From NCBI RefSeq assembly GCF_041224595.1, contig NZ_JBGFGN010000129.1, forward strand, positions 175,698-239,697: DNA of 64,000 nucleotides. Direction: 5' to 3'. Of this stretch, positions 53,811-62,688 are shown piece after piece (within the stretch, counting starts at the first letter, position 1; each line of letters starts with the position of its first letter). The position numbers and the translations under genes are program-made. Under the pieces are notes generated by a model, which saw only the letters and a program-made list of their open reading frames with translations, made no database searches and had not been told where the DNA came from. Source of the DNA: Donghicola sp041224595 (GTDB lineage Bacteria; Pseudomonadota; Alphaproteobacteria; Rhodobacterales; Rhodobacteraceae).

Positions 53811-55313
53811 TCAGCGGATGCGTTGACCGTTGGCCAAAATCTGACCACCTTCTTTGATCTCGATGGTCGAGGTGAGGGTGTCTTGTGCTTCGACCACAGT
53901 GAACATTGACAGCATCATACGGGGCCCCATCAGCTGTTCGGGCGGTAGAATGCCCATCTGGCCAAGGTTATCCAGCAAACCGTTCAGTCCCACAGCACGC
54001 AGCGCAATCTGGCCTTCGGGGCGGGGGAACCCATCAAAGGTTTCAAGGTCTGTATTGTCGAACATCATGTCGCCAGTGCCTGTGATCATTGCGCCAGCTG
54101 CGGTGATTTCCAGCTCGGTCAGGCTTAGATTGTCCAGCGTGACAGGCGGGTTCCCCTCTTCGAACATTGTCTCGATCCGGGCCGACTGTGCGGGATCAAA
54201 CAACGGTGCTTTCAGAATCGCGTCGCCCTCGAGGCCAAGCGCAATGGTTGCCGGAATGCGGGGCAGAACCTTGGCGGGGTCAAAAATATCCCACAGCGCA
54301 TCAGACATCGTGAAGTCACGCAGCGCGAAACCAAGCGCCACAGGCGCGGGTTCTTCGCTAGGCAGGATCGGGCTCGCTGCGTTGACGCTATACTCGGCGA
54401 TCTGCAATTCGATCGGCTGCGGGAAGGCATTTACCTGTACAACCGCCTGAACGTCGCGCGCCAAAGAGTCGTATGTCAAACCATCCGCATTTGCATTGCT
54501 GGACATCGAACTGCCAGAGGACCGCAGCGACACGGCAAACGGGCTGCCATCTGCTGTGCCACTTGCGTTCACGGTGTTCGAACCGGTGGTGACGTCAAAA
54601 GACATCGTTCCACCCGCTTCGGCCATCCGGTGGAAGTCCTGCATAGCGGCGTTCTCGCCTTCGCTTTTCGAGGTGAACGCAATGGTGTCAAACAACCCTT
54701 CGACTTTGACCTTTTCGCCGGTTTCGGGATCGGTCAGGCCCAGATCCAGTTGGATGTTCTCGACGTCATACGCCTGCTCCATCGCGTCGGGGCGCAAATC
54801 GGTTGTGCCGCTCATTCCGTTGAACGACAACTCGAACATCGCGTCGTCCATCTTTTTGCCGTTGATCAGCATCTCATCAAGGCCGACAGCCACCGACTCG
54901 GCATTGTAGGTGGTGGTCATGTCATCGGCTGTGCCGCTGACGATCATCGTCGCACCGATCTGGCGGATATAAAGGTCGATATCCAGCTTTTCGCCTTCGT
55001 CGGTAACAGACATCTGCCCATCGTATTCAGGCGAGGTGGTGACTGTGACAGTCCCATCGCCGTTGTCCGACAAGGCCATGCTCGGCACAACAAAGGTAAA
55101 AGAGGTGTCAGAATCGGTCTGCGAGACCTTCAGATCAGTGATCGTCAGCGTGTCGCCGGATCGCTCTTCGCTAGCTGCGGTGTAACCACCATAAGCTGCA
55201 TTGATTGCCGACTGCATGCCGGACCACACCTCTTCGGGGGTGACATCTGCGGCTGCGGCTGTGGCCAGTGCGCTCCATGCGACTGACGCACCCAGCAATA
55301 CACGATTGGTCAT
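53811..55313 (-). CDS. DUF2125 protein, probably exported
   Basis: A 500-residue protein with a signal peptide (MTNRVLLGASVAWSALATAAAADV, cleaved near residue 22). The body is rich in beta-strand-like repeats (for example GTVTVTTSPEYDGQMSV) with almost no cysteines, and the sequence recalls the DUF2125 family of Rhodobacterales. Its function is unknown. It is transcribed separately from the pmbA operon and diverges from the SDR gene. Confidence 0.75.
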   Translation of the reverse strand: MTNRVLLGASVAWSALATAAAADVTPEEVWSGMQSAINAAYGGYTAASEERSGDTLTITDLKVSQTDSDTSFTFVVPSMALSDNGDGTVTVTTSPEYDGQMSVTDEGEKLDIDLYIRQIGATMIVSGTADDMTTTYNAESVAVGLDEMLINGKKMDDAMFELSFNGMSGTTDLRPDAMEQAYDVENIQLDLGLTDPETGEKVKVEGLFDTIAFTSKSEGENAAMQDFHRMAEAGGTMSFDVTTGSNTVNASGTADGSPFAVSLRSSGSSMSSNANADGLTYDSLARDVQAVVQVNAFPQPIELQIAEYSVNAASPILPSEEPAPVALGFALRDFTMSDALWDIFDPAKVLPRIPATIALGLEGDAILKAPLFDPAQSARIETMFEEGNPPVTLDNLSLTELEITAAGAMITGTGDMMFDNTDLETFDGFPRPEGQIALRAVGLNGLLDNLGQMGILPPEQLMGPRMMLSMFTVVEAQDTLTSTIEIKEGGQILANGQRIR

Positions 55314-55442
55314 AACGTACCTTTCGATTTAGCGTTATTCCGCCCGACCTTCGGCTCTATATCGCGAAATCGTCAAGGCTGATTTTCTGGACCTCAACCT
55401 AGGGGTTTATTACGAATGTTCAAAGTACATCAGGAGGATCTC

Positions 55443-56195
55443 ATGGCAGACTTGGCTGGAAAGTGCGTATTTGTGACCGGAGCAAGCCGCGGGATCGGGG
55501 CCGCTGCGGCACGGGAATTTGCTGAACAAGGGGCGAATGTGGTCCTTGCCGCGCGCAAGGGAGACGAAATTGCAGAGATCGCGGGGGACATCGGGCGGCA
55601 AGCCTTGGCTATTCCCTGCGACGTCAGCCGTTACTGGGAAGTCGAAGCCGCCATTCAGGCCGCTGTCGGGACGTTTGGCAGTTTGGATGTCCTGATTGGC
55701 AACGCAGGAGTGATCGATCCCATTGGCCACCTGCAGGACAACGACCCCGATGCATGGGGGCACCTGATCGACATCAATGTCAAAGGTGTCTTTCACGGGA
55801 TGCGCGCTGCCCTTCCCGTCATGAAATCCCAAGGCGGCGGGTCTATCCTGACCATCAGCTCTGGCGCAGCCTCGCGCCCCGTCGAGGGATGGAGCGCCTA
55901 TTGTGCGTCCAAAGCCGCAGCCCAGATGCTGACTCGTTCGCTCGATCTAGAAGAGCGCGCCAACGGCATTCGCGCCATCGGCCTGTCACCGGGAACTGTG
56001 GCCACTGATATGCAGCGCGACATCAAGGCCAGTGGCATTAACGCGGTGAGTCAGCTTGATTGGTCGGAACACATCCCCGCCGAGTGGCCCGCGAAGGCGC
56101 TGGTCTGGATGTGCAGTGCCGAAGCTGATGACTGGCTCGGCGGGGAAATCTCTCTGCGGGATGAGGACATCCGGCGCAAGGTAGGACTGATATGA
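55443..56195 (+). CDS. SDR-family oxidoreductase
   Basis: A 250-residue short-chain dehydrogenase. The NAD(P) motif is TGASRGIGAAAAREFAEQGA near residue 12, the active-site region is ILTISSGAAS (Ser) with YCASKAA (Tyr-x3-Lys) near 155. AGGAGG lies upstream of the ATG at 55443; an in-frame start at 55416 is less likely. It overlaps the enoyl-CoA hydratase gene by 4 bases (ATGA). The substrate is unknown. Confidence 0.88.
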   Translation: MADLAGKCVFVTGASRGIGAAAAREFAEQGANVVLAARKGDEIAEIAGDIGRQALAIPCDVSRYWEVEAAIQAAVGTFGSLDVLIGNAGVIDPIGHLQDNDPDAWGHLIDINVKGVFHGMRAALPVMKSQGGGSILTISSGAASRPVEGWSAYCASKAAAQMLTRSLDLEERANGIRAIGLSPGTVATDMQRDIKASGINAVSQLDWSEHIPAEWPAKALVWMCSAEADDWLGGEISLRDEDIRRKVGLI

Positions 56196-56803
56196 TTGAC
56201 GTAGCCTGCGATGGGGACCTTTGGACCATCTGTATCAACCGCCCCGACAAAGCGAATTCTTTGACCAAAGAGATGCTGGTCACTTTGGCCGACACGTTCG
56301 AGGCTGCCAAAGATGCCCGCGCCCTGATCCTGACTGGCGAGGGAAAAGTGTTCAGCGCTGGTGCTGATCTGGAAGAGGCCCGCGCGGGACTCGCCGTTGA
56401 TACGGTTTGGGAACGTCTGTCCTCTGCGGTGGCGGCAGTTCAGGGCCTGACGGTCGCGGCACTGAACGGCACGCTTGCTGGCGGTGCGATGGGTATGGCA
56501 CTGGCTTGCGACCTGCGGATCGCGGTGCCGACAGCAAAATTCTTTTATCCAGTGATGAAGCTGGGGTTCATGCCCCAACCCAGCGATCCCGTCCGCATGG
56601 CCAAATTGATCGGCCCTTCGCGGACGAAGCTCATCCTCATGGGCGGGCAAAAAATCACAGCAGACGAGGCTTTTTCCTTTGGTCTTGTGGACCGGCTGAT
56701 CGCACCCGAGGCTCTAATGGATGAAGCGCGCGCCATTGTTCAGGACACTTTGGCAGCAAAACCCGAGATCGCCATGGGCATCAAGGAATTGTGCCGCCGC
56801 TGA
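56192..56803 (+). CDS. Enoyl-CoA hydratase/isomerase-family protein
   Basis: A 203-residue crotonase-fold protein. Segments WTICINRPDKANSLTKEML, ALILTGEGKVFSAGADLEEA and AALNGTLAGGAMGMALACDLRIA match the family, including the oxyanion-hole regions. It is shorter than the standard 255-260 residues; the C-terminal helices after FGLVDRLIAPEALMDEAR are trimmed. It is coupled to the SDR gene, suggesting joint action on a CoA ester. Confidence 0.85.
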   Translation: MIDVACDGDLWTICINRPDKANSLTKEMLVTLADTFEAAKDARALILTGEGKVFSAGADLEEARAGLAVDTVWERLSSAVAAVQGLTVAALNGTLAGGAMGMALACDLRIAVPTAKFFYPVMKLGFMPQPSDPVRMAKLIGPSRTKLILMGGQKITADEAFSFGLVDRLIAPEALMDEARAIVQDTLAAKPEIAMGIKELCRR

Positions 56804-56812
56804 GCGCGCCAA

Positions 56813-56850
56813 AAACGAACGCCCGAAGGATGTGTCCTTCGGGCGCTTTT
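56813..56850. terminator. Bidirectional terminator between the hydratase gene and hemN
   Basis: CGCCCGAAGGA (56820-56830), loop TGTG, TCCTTCGGGCG (56835-56845): a perfect 11-bp stem. CTTTT follows on the plus strand and TTCGTTTTT on the minus strand, so it can stop both convergent transcripts. Confidence 0.88.
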
Positions 56851-56872
56851 ACATGCGGGCTTTGGTGCGGTG

Positions 56873-58228
56873 TCAGATCGCGGAACTGTGGCCAGCTTTA
56901 CTCAGGTCATAAGCATCGAAATCACGCGCAATAATGCGGGTCATCGCGCGGGCCTCGGGCTTGATCGTCAACTGCGTTCCCACCACCTCGATCATGCCCT
57001 CGTATTTCGTGGCGACCTCTTCGTAATAAGCCTTGAGTGTGGCTGTGCCCAACCCATAGTCGCGCTGGAGCTCATCCCCGTCGATCTCGAAGGTGCACAT
57101 CAGCATCTCGATGATCCGGCCACGCAGCAGGTCCCCACCCTTGAAGGTGTGCCCGCGCGCTGTCGCAAACTGCCCCGCGCGGACAGCCGAGGTGTAGGCC
57201 GAAGTCGAGGACGCATTCTGTGCGTACCCCTGCGGGAACCGCGAAATCGACGATGCCCCCAGACCAATCAGCACGTCTGCCGTATCGTCGGTGTAGCCTT
57301 GGAAGTTCCGGCGCAGCTTGCCCGTGCGCAGAGCCACGTCCAAACCGTCCCCCTTCAGAGCGAAGTGGTCGATGCCGATCTCGGTGTAACCGTCCCACAT
57401 GAACAGTTGGCGAGCCGTCTCGAACAGATCGAGCCGCTCTTCGGGCGTGGGCAGCGCGTCAGACGGGATCATCTGCTGGCGCTTGGCCATCCATGGCACG
57501 TGCGCGTAACCGTACAGAGCCACGCGGTCCGGCGACAGAGACAGCAGCTTTTGCACCGACTCGTTGATCCGCTCTTTGGACTGGTGCGGCAGGCCATAAA
57601 GGATGTCCGCGTTTAGGGACTGGATGCCCCGCGCGCGGATCATGTCGACCGCCTTTTTGGTGACATCAAAGCTCTGGATCCGGCCGATCGTCTCTTGAAT
57701 CTCGTCATCGAAATCCTGAACCCCGATCGACGCGCGGTTCATGCCCGCCGCGGCCAGCGCATCAAGACGGGCCTCGTCAATCTCGTTGGGGTCGATCTCG
57801 ACCGAAAATTCATAGTTCTCGGCGAACGGCGCAATCGCAGCAACGGACTGCGCCAGATCGGTCATCATAGCCGCCGACAGCAGAGTCGGTGTGCCGCCAC
57901 CCCAATGCAGACGCGACAGAGTGACGCCCTTAGGTAGAATTTGACCAAGCGATGCAATTTCCGCCTTGAGCGTCTGCAGATAGACCCGTACCGGATCATC
58001 GCTCTGTGTGCCCTGTGTGCGGCACGCGCAAAACCAGCAGAGCCTACGACAGAAGGGCACATGGATATACAGCGAGATACTGTTCCCGGCCGGAATAGCC
58101 TTCACCCACCCTTCGAAATCGGTCGGCGAGACGTCGTTCGAAAAGTGCGGCGCGGTGGGGTAGCTGGTGTAACGCGGGACTTTTGCGTCAAACAGACCCA
58201 ATTTGGCGAATTGTGTTTTCGTGTCCAT
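56873..58228 (-). CDS. hemN: Oxygen-independent coproporphyrinogen III dehydrogenase
   Basis: A 451-residue radical-SAM enzyme for anaerobic haem synthesis. The cluster motif is YIHVPFCRRLCWFCACRTQG with Cys60, Cys64, Cys67 and Cys69, as in true HemN. LHWGGGTPTLLSAAMM near 115 and DPNEIDEARLDALAAAGMNRASIGVQDFDDEI in parts are typical. The ATG at 58228 gives the family start; 58261 would add 11 residues. It diverges from fnrL; the FNR box at 58264-58277 lies 36 bases upstream of its start, so regulation by FnrL is likely. Confidence 0.95.
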   Translation of the reverse strand: MDTKTQFAKLGLFDAKVPRYTSYPTAPHFSNDVSPTDFEGWVKAIPAGNSISLYIHVPFCRRLCWFCACRTQGTQSDDPVRVYLQTLKAEIASLGQILPKGVTLSRLHWGGGTPTLLSAAMMTDLAQSVAAIAPFAENYEFSVEIDPNEIDEARLDALAAAGMNRASIGVQDFDDEIQETIGRIQSFDVTKKAVDMIRARGIQSLNADILYGLPHQSKERINESVQKLLSLSPDRVALYGYAHVPWMAKRQQMIPSDALPTPEERLDLFETARQLFMWDGYTEIGIDHFALKGDGLDVALRTGKLRRNFQGYTDDTADVLIGLGASSISRFPQGYAQNASSTSAYTSAVRAGQFATARGHTFKGGDLLRGRIIEMLMCTFEIDGDELQRDYGLGTATLKAYYEEVATKYEGMIEVVGTQLTIKPEARAMTRIIARDFDAYDLSKAGHSSAI

Positions 58229-58263
58229 ACGCCTACCGTTAAAGATGACTCCTCGGGTCATCC

Positions 58264-58277
58264 TTGACCCAGATCAA
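58264..58277. promoter_or_regulatory. FNR box between hemN and fnrL
   Basis: TTGACCCAGATCAA has the TTGAC-N4-ATCAA form of the FNR/FnrL consensus. It lies between the divergent starts at 58228 (hemN) and 58290 (fnrL). It probably gives hemN activation and fnrL autoregulation; the short distance to the fnrL start suggests repression on that side. Confidence 0.85.
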
Positions 58278-58289
58278 GCGCGAACGATC

Positions 58290-59036
58290 ATGTTGAACGA
58301 TACTTTGAAATTTGATCCCCATAATTGCGATGGGTGCCCGATCCGGCATCGAGCCGTCTGTGCGCGCTGCGAGACAGACGAGCTAGAGTTGCTCGAATCG
58401 ATCAAGTACTATCGCAGCTATGAGGCGGGACAGACCGTGATCTGGTCCGGTGACCAGATGGATTTTGTGGGCTCTGTCGTGTCTGGCATCTCGACCCTGA
58501 CCCAAACCATGGAAGACGGCCGCACCCAGATGGTCGGCCTGTTGCTGCCCAGTGACTTTGTCGGTCGGCCTGGTCGCGATCGTGCGGCATATGATGTGGT
58601 CGCGATCACTGACATGGTCATGTGCTGCTTCCGGCGCAAACCGTTTGAGCAGATGATGGCCAAGACGCCCCACATCGCCGAACGCCTGCTGGAAATGACA
58701 CTGGATGAACTGGATGCGGCCCGCGAATGGATGCTGGTTCTGGGGCGTAAGACTGCTCGGGAAAAGATTGCGTCCCTTTTGGCGATCATCGCCCGACGCG
58801 ATGCCACGCTCAAGATGCAAGCGACCCAAGGGCGTCTGGTCTTTGACCTGCCCCTGACGCGCGAGGCGATGGCCGACTATCTGGGCCTGACGCTGGAAAC
58901 CGTGAGCCGTCAGATCAGTGCCCTGAAACGCGATGGAGTGATTGAACTGGAGGGGAAGCGTCACGTGACGGTCCCCGACATGGGTCGCCTGCTTGAAGAG
59001 GCCGGGGACGATTCAGACGGCGGGATGCTCGCCTAA
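58290..59036 (+). CDS. fnrL: FNR-type oxygen-responsive regulator FnrL
   Basis: A 248-residue Crp/Fnr regulator. N-terminal cysteines Cys13, Cys16, Cys24, Cys27 and a central Cys112/113 offer ligands for an oxygen-labile [4Fe-4S] cluster. The cAMP-like sensor fold follows, then the helix-turn-helix with DYLGLTLETVSRQISALKRDG near 210; the Glu and Arg in E..SR are the FNR-type base contacts. The ATG at 58290 is preferred to in-frame starts upstream, which overlap hemN. It sits in the hemN-fnrL-usp-cco block. Confidence 0.93.
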   Translation: MLNDTLKFDPHNCDGCPIRHRAVCARCETDELELLESIKYYRSYEAGQTVIWSGDQMDFVGSVVSGISTLTQTMEDGRTQMVGLLLPSDFVGRPGRDRAAYDVVAITDMVMCCFRRKPFEQMMAKTPHIAERLLEMTLDELDAAREWMLVLGRKTAREKIASLLAIIARRDATLKMQATQGRLVFDLPLTREAMADYLGLTLETVSRQISALKRDGVIELEGKRHVTVPDMGRLLEEAGDDSDGGMLA

Positions 59037-59049
59037 CACCGGAAGATAG

Positions 59050-59075
59050 AAAAGGCGCGTACCCCCGCGCCTTTT
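59050..59075. terminator. Bidirectional terminator between fnrL and usp
   Basis: AAAAGGCGCG (59050-59059), 6-base loop, CGCGCCTTTT (59066-59075). The A/T arms give T-runs for both convergent transcripts. Confidence 0.82.
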
Positions 59076-59094
59076 GTCATTCTAGCGGCCTGTT

Positions 59095-59934
59095 TTAGTG
59101 CGACAGGAACACGGGCAGCTTTGCGTTTTCTAGAATGCCGCGGGTTGCCCCACCCAGAATCGCCTCGCGGAAGCGAGAATGACCGTAGCCCCCCATCACC
59201 ATCAGATCGGCGCCGCTGTCTTCGGCATGACGGGCCAGCACATCAGAAATCCGCGGCATCGTCTTTGCCAGAACCGAGATTTCCACGTGTACGCCATGAC
59301 GCGACAGGAATTCCGACAAACGGCCGCCGGGATCAGACCGTTCGGGCCCATGGGTCGGAGGATTGATGATCGCGATCGAGACGAACTCTGCCGCCTTGAG
59401 CAGCGGCAGCGCGCGGCGCACGGCATTCAGCGCCTCGGCGCTCTCGTTCCAGCCAATCACAATGCGTTTGAAATCAGTTGGCCCATCATACCCCGTGGGT
59501 ACCATGAGCACCGAAGTGTCCCCATCAAAGAGTGCGGCCTCCAGCACAGGCTCCAGCTCCACGCCGGTCGAATCCCCATAAGGTTGCGCCATAATCGCCA
59601 GATCAGAGAATCGCGCGCGGGCGGCCACATGGCGTCCCAGATCGGCAATCGCGGCGACCGCTGTTTCCACGTTCCAGCGTAGATCTTCGGGTTCCAGCTT
59701 GGCGCGAATCTGCGCCTCTAGATCATTTGCTTCGGCTTGGGCGCGTTGCAAAGTTTCCTGCAAAACCATCGCATTGGCACCGGCATAGTAATAACCGGTC
59801 TGGGTGCGGTCGATGCCCATGGTCAGCACATCCAGGTGCGCATCCCACGCACGGCACAGCGCCGTGGCTACATTGAGCGGGGCCTCGGCCGCCGCAGGAT
59901 CAGTCACAGTGGTGAAAAGTGTTTTGTAAGCCAT
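59095..59934 (-). CDS. Universal stress protein, tandem domain
   Basis: A 279-residue protein with two Usp domains. The first half (MAYKTLFTTVTDPAAAEAPL) is degenerate; the second ends LMVMGGYGHSRFREAILGGATRGIL with the ATP-binding G-2x-G-9x-G(S/T) motif. AGGAGG lies before the ATG at 59934, so in-frame 59982 is dismissed. It diverges from ccoN. An FNR-like box lies about 66 bases before its start, in a spot that fits class II activation. Confidence 0.88.
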   Translation of the reverse strand: MAYKTLFTTVTDPAAAEAPLNVATALCRAWDAHLDVLTMGIDRTQTGYYYAGANAMVLQETLQRAQAEANDLEAQIRAKLEPEDLRWNVETAVAAIADLGRHVAARARFSDLAIMAQPYGDSTGVELEPVLEAALFDGDTSVLMVPTGYDGPTDFKRIVIGWNESAEALNAVRRALPLLKAAEFVSIAIINPPTHGPERSDPGGRLSEFLSRHGVHVEISVLAKTMPRISDVLARHAEDSGADLMVMGGYGHSRFREAILGGATRGILENAKLPVFLSH

Positions 59935-59993
59935 CTCGTCCTCCTGAGTTGGACATCTGAGAACGACTCTACCTTCGGACAAAACGCCCCACT

Positions 59994-60007
59994 TTGAGAT
60001 GCATCAA
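59994..60007 (-). promoter_or_regulatory. FNR-like box for the usp promoter
   Basis: TTGAGATGCATCAA, with TTGAG and ATCAA around 4 bases. A TAGAGT element on the minus strand at 59966-59971 lies about 32 bases from its centre, as a -10 in a class II FNR promoter would. Confidence 0.65.
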
Positions 60008-60035
60008 CAATTCGAATGCGGCCTTGGTGACGCGA

Positions 60036-60049
60036 TTGACTCAGATCAA
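60036..60049 (+). promoter_or_regulatory. FNR box for the ccoNOQP promoter
   Basis: TTGACTCAGATCAA matches TTGAC-N4-ATCAA. A CATATG -10 element at 60073-60078 lies about 33 bases from its centre, giving a class II arrangement with transcription starting near 60085. It is 42 bases centre to centre from the usp box. Confidence 0.85.
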
Positions 60050-60144
60050 AGAATTGTGAGCCTCAGACACGCCATATGAGCCCAGTCAATGGAGCCCGTG
60101 TGTCCATTTCACTTCGGATTCGCGGGAAGACAAAGGGACGTGGT

Positions 60145-61749
60145 ATGATAAATTATCTTAAGCTAGCCGCGCTGGGGGTGATTACGCTGTTCGCAGCCAT
60201 CGCCGCCAACTACGCGCGCGATCTGGCCTACATGGTACACGCCATTATTATTATGGTTGTGGCCGGTGGCCTTTTTCTCTGGACCCTGCGCAACACCGAT
60301 GAACCCGTCAAAAAAGTCGCCGTCGAAACCGGCTACATGGACGGTGTTGTTCGCTATGGCGTCGTCGCCACCGCCTTCTGGGGCGTTGTCGGCTTTCTCG
60401 CCGGGACCTTTATTGCATTTCAGCTGGCCTTTCCGGCACTGAACTTTGAATGGGCAGAAGGCTACGCCAACTTTGGCCGTCTGCGTCCCTTGCACACCAG
60501 CGCGGTGATTTTCGCATTCGGCGGCAACGCCCTGATCGCGACATCGTTCTATGTGGTACAGCGCACCTCGGCGGCGCGCCTGTTCGGCGGCAACGCAGCT
60601 TGGTTTGTGTTCTGGGGCTACAACCTGTTCATCGTTCTGGCGGCGACCGGCTACCTTCTGGGCGCAACCCAGTCCAAGGAATACGCCGAGCCCGAGTGGT
60701 ACGTTGACTGGTGGCTGACCATCGTTTGGGTCGTCTATCTGGTCGTCTTCATGGGCACCATCTTCAAGCGCAAAGAGAAGCATATCTACGTTGCGAACTG
60801 GTTCTTCCTGAGCTTCATCGTCACCGTTGCTATGCTGCACATCGTGAACAACCTGTCGGTGCCCGTCAGCATCTGGGGTTCGAAGTCGGTGCAGGTCTTC
60901 TCTGGCGTGCAGGATGCGATGACCCAGTGGTGGTACGGCCACAACGCTGTGGGCTTCTTCCTGACTGCGGGCTTCCTGGGCATGATGTACTACTTCATCC
61001 CCAAACAGGCCGAGCGTCCCGTCTACAGCTACAAACTGTCGATCATCCACTTCTGGGCCCTGATCTTCATCTACATCTGGGCGGGTCCCCACCACCTGCA
61101 CTACACCGCGCTGCCTGACTGGGCCTCGACCCTTGGCATGGTGTTCTCGATCGTGCTCTGGATGCCTTCTTGGGGCGGTATGATCAACGGTCTGATGACC
61201 CTGTCGGGTGCATGGGACAAGCTGCGCACCGACCCCGTGATCCGTATGATGGTGATCTCGGTTGGCTTCTACGGCATGTCGACCTTCGAAGGCCCGATGA
61301 TGTCGATCCGCGCTGTGAACTCGCTGTCGCACTACACTGACTGGACCATCGGCCACGTACACTCTGGCGCACTGGGCTGGAACGGCATGATCACCTTCGG
61401 TGCTCTGTACTACCTCGTTCCCAAGCTCTGGAACAAAGAGCGTCTGTACAGCCTGAGCCTTGTTAGCTGGCACTTCTGGCTCGCGACCATCGGCATCATC
61501 CTTTACGCGGCATCCATGTGGGTGACCGGTATCATGGAAGGCCTGATGTGGCGTGAAGTGGACGCAAACGGCTTCCTCGTGAACAGCTTTGCCGACACCG
61601 TTGCTGCGAAGTTCCCGATGTACGTTGCCCGTGGCCTTGGTGGTGTGATGTTCCTCAGCGGTTCGATCATCATGTGCTATAACCTCTGGATGACTGTGGC
61701 CAAAGCGCCGGCGAAAGCCGAAGCCAGCGCCGCTGTCCCGGCTGAATAA
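60145..61749 (+). CDS. ccoN: cbb3-type cytochrome c oxidase subunit I
   Basis: A 534-residue haem-copper oxidase catalytic subunit with 12 or more helices. Haem and CuB ligand histidines occur in RPLHTSAVIFAFGGNALIA, QWWYGHNAVGFFLTAG, AGPHHLHYTALPDW and IGHVHSGALGWNG. This is the high-affinity oxidase for low oxygen. The ATG at 60145 has AAGGGA six bases upstream; an in-frame start at 60076 would lie upstream of the predicted transcription start. It opens ccoNOQP. Confidence 0.96.
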   Translation: MINYLKLAALGVITLFAAIAANYARDLAYMVHAIIIMVVAGGLFLWTLRNTDEPVKKVAVETGYMDGVVRYGVVATAFWGVVGFLAGTFIAFQLAFPALNFEWAEGYANFGRLRPLHTSAVIFAFGGNALIATSFYVVQRTSAARLFGGNAAWFVFWGYNLFIVLAATGYLLGATQSKEYAEPEWYVDWWLTIVWVVYLVVFMGTIFKRKEKHIYVANWFFLSFIVTVAMLHIVNNLSVPVSIWGSKSVQVFSGVQDAMTQWWYGHNAVGFFLTAGFLGMMYYFIPKQAERPVYSYKLSIIHFWALIFIYIWAGPHHLHYTALPDWASTLGMVFSIVLWMPSWGGMINGLMTLSGAWDKLRTDPVIRMMVISVGFYGMSTFEGPMMSIRAVNSLSHYTDWTIGHVHSGALGWNGMITFGALYYLVPKLWNKERLYSLSLVSWHFWLATIGIILYAASMWVTGIMEGLMWREVDANGFLVNSFADTVAAKFPMYVARGLGGVMFLSGSIIMCYNLWMTVAKAPAKAEASAAVPAE

Positions 61750-61762
61750 GGAGTGCCGGAGC

Positions 61763-62488
61763 ATGTCTATTCTCGATAAGCACAAAATCCTCGAGACCAA
61801 CGGCTCGCTGCTGTTCGTGTTCGCCTTCCTCGTTGTCACCATCGGTGGCATCGTGGAAATCGCCCCGCTGTTCTGGCTAGAGAACACCATCGAAGAAGTA
61901 GAGGGCGTCCGCCCCTACTCTCCGCTGGAGCTCGAAGGCCGCAACGTCTACATCCGCGAAGGCTGCTACGTCTGCCACAGCCAGATGATCCGCCCGATGC
62001 GCGACGAGGTCGAGCGCTACGGTCACTACAGCCTGGCGGCGGAGTCGATGTACGACCACCCGTTCCAGTGGGGCTCCAAGCGCACAGGTCCCGACCTTGC
62101 GCGTGTGGGCGGTCGCTACTCGGACGAATGGCACGTAGACCACCTGCGCGACCCGCAGTCCGTTGTTCCTGAATCGGTGATGCCGAAATACGGCTTCCTA
62201 GAGGACACCCTGATCGAAGCGGAGCACGTCCGTGAACTGATGGAAACCAACGCCTTTGTTGGTGTCCCCTACACCGAAGAGATGCTGGAAAACGCTGTGG
62301 CAGACTTCAACGTCCAAATCGACCCTTGGGGCGATTACGACGGTCTGCTGGAACGCTACCCCGGCGCGCAGGTGCGTAACTTTGACGGTCAGCCCGGCAT
62401 TTCCGAAATGGATGCACTGATCGCCTATCTCCAGATGCTGGGTACGCTGGTCGACTTCTCGACCTTCAACCCGGATGCAAGCCGCTAA
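61763..62488 (+). CDS. ccoO: cbb3-type cytochrome c oxidase subunit II
   Basis: A 241-residue monohaem cytochrome c anchored by one N-terminal helix (about residues 12-34). The haem site is CYVCH in IREGCYVCHSQMIRPM near residue 73. It passes electrons to CcoN. It follows ccoN by 13 bases and precedes ccoQ by 11. Confidence 0.96.
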   Translation: MSILDKHKILETNGSLLFVFAFLVVTIGGIVEIAPLFWLENTIEEVEGVRPYSPLELEGRNVYIREGCYVCHSQMIRPMRDEVERYGHYSLAAESMYDHPFQWGSKRTGPDLARVGGRYSDEWHVDHLRDPQSVVPESVMPKYGFLEDTLIEAEHVRELMETNAFVGVPYTEEMLENAVADFNVQIDPWGDYDGLLERYPGAQVRNFDGQPGISEMDALIAYLQMLGTLVDFSTFNPDASR

Positions 62489-62499
62489 GAGGTGATGTG

Positions 62500-62688
62500 A
62501 TGGATATGTACACCATTACCCGCCAGTTCGCGGACAGCTGGATGTTGTTGTTCCTCTTCGGGTTCTTCGTCTCCGCGATTGTTTGGGTGTTCCGTCCCGG
62601 TTCGACCAAAGAATACCGGAAGCCAGCGGAAAGCATCTTCCGCAACGAAGATCGCCCGGCAAATGACCACGAGGAGGCTCGGACATGA
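62500..62688 (+). CDS. ccoQ: cbb3-type cytochrome c oxidase subunit IV
   Basis: A 62-residue protein with one membrane helix (MLLFLFGFFVSAIVWVF). The FRPGSTKEYRKPAESIFRNED tail is typical of CcoQ, a small stabilising subunit. The ATG at 62500 with GAGG 7 bases upstream is chosen over GTG at 62497. It overlaps ccoP by 4 bases. Confidence 0.92.
   Translation: MDMYTITRQFADSWMLLFLFGFFVSAIVWVFRPGSTKEYRKPAESIFRNEDRPANDHEEART

Noticed and set aside
60163..61890. 575-codon antisense frame over ccoN
   Set aside because: His/Gln/Arg-rich composition typical of a reverse-strand reading of a GC-rich membrane gene; ccoN is unmistakable.
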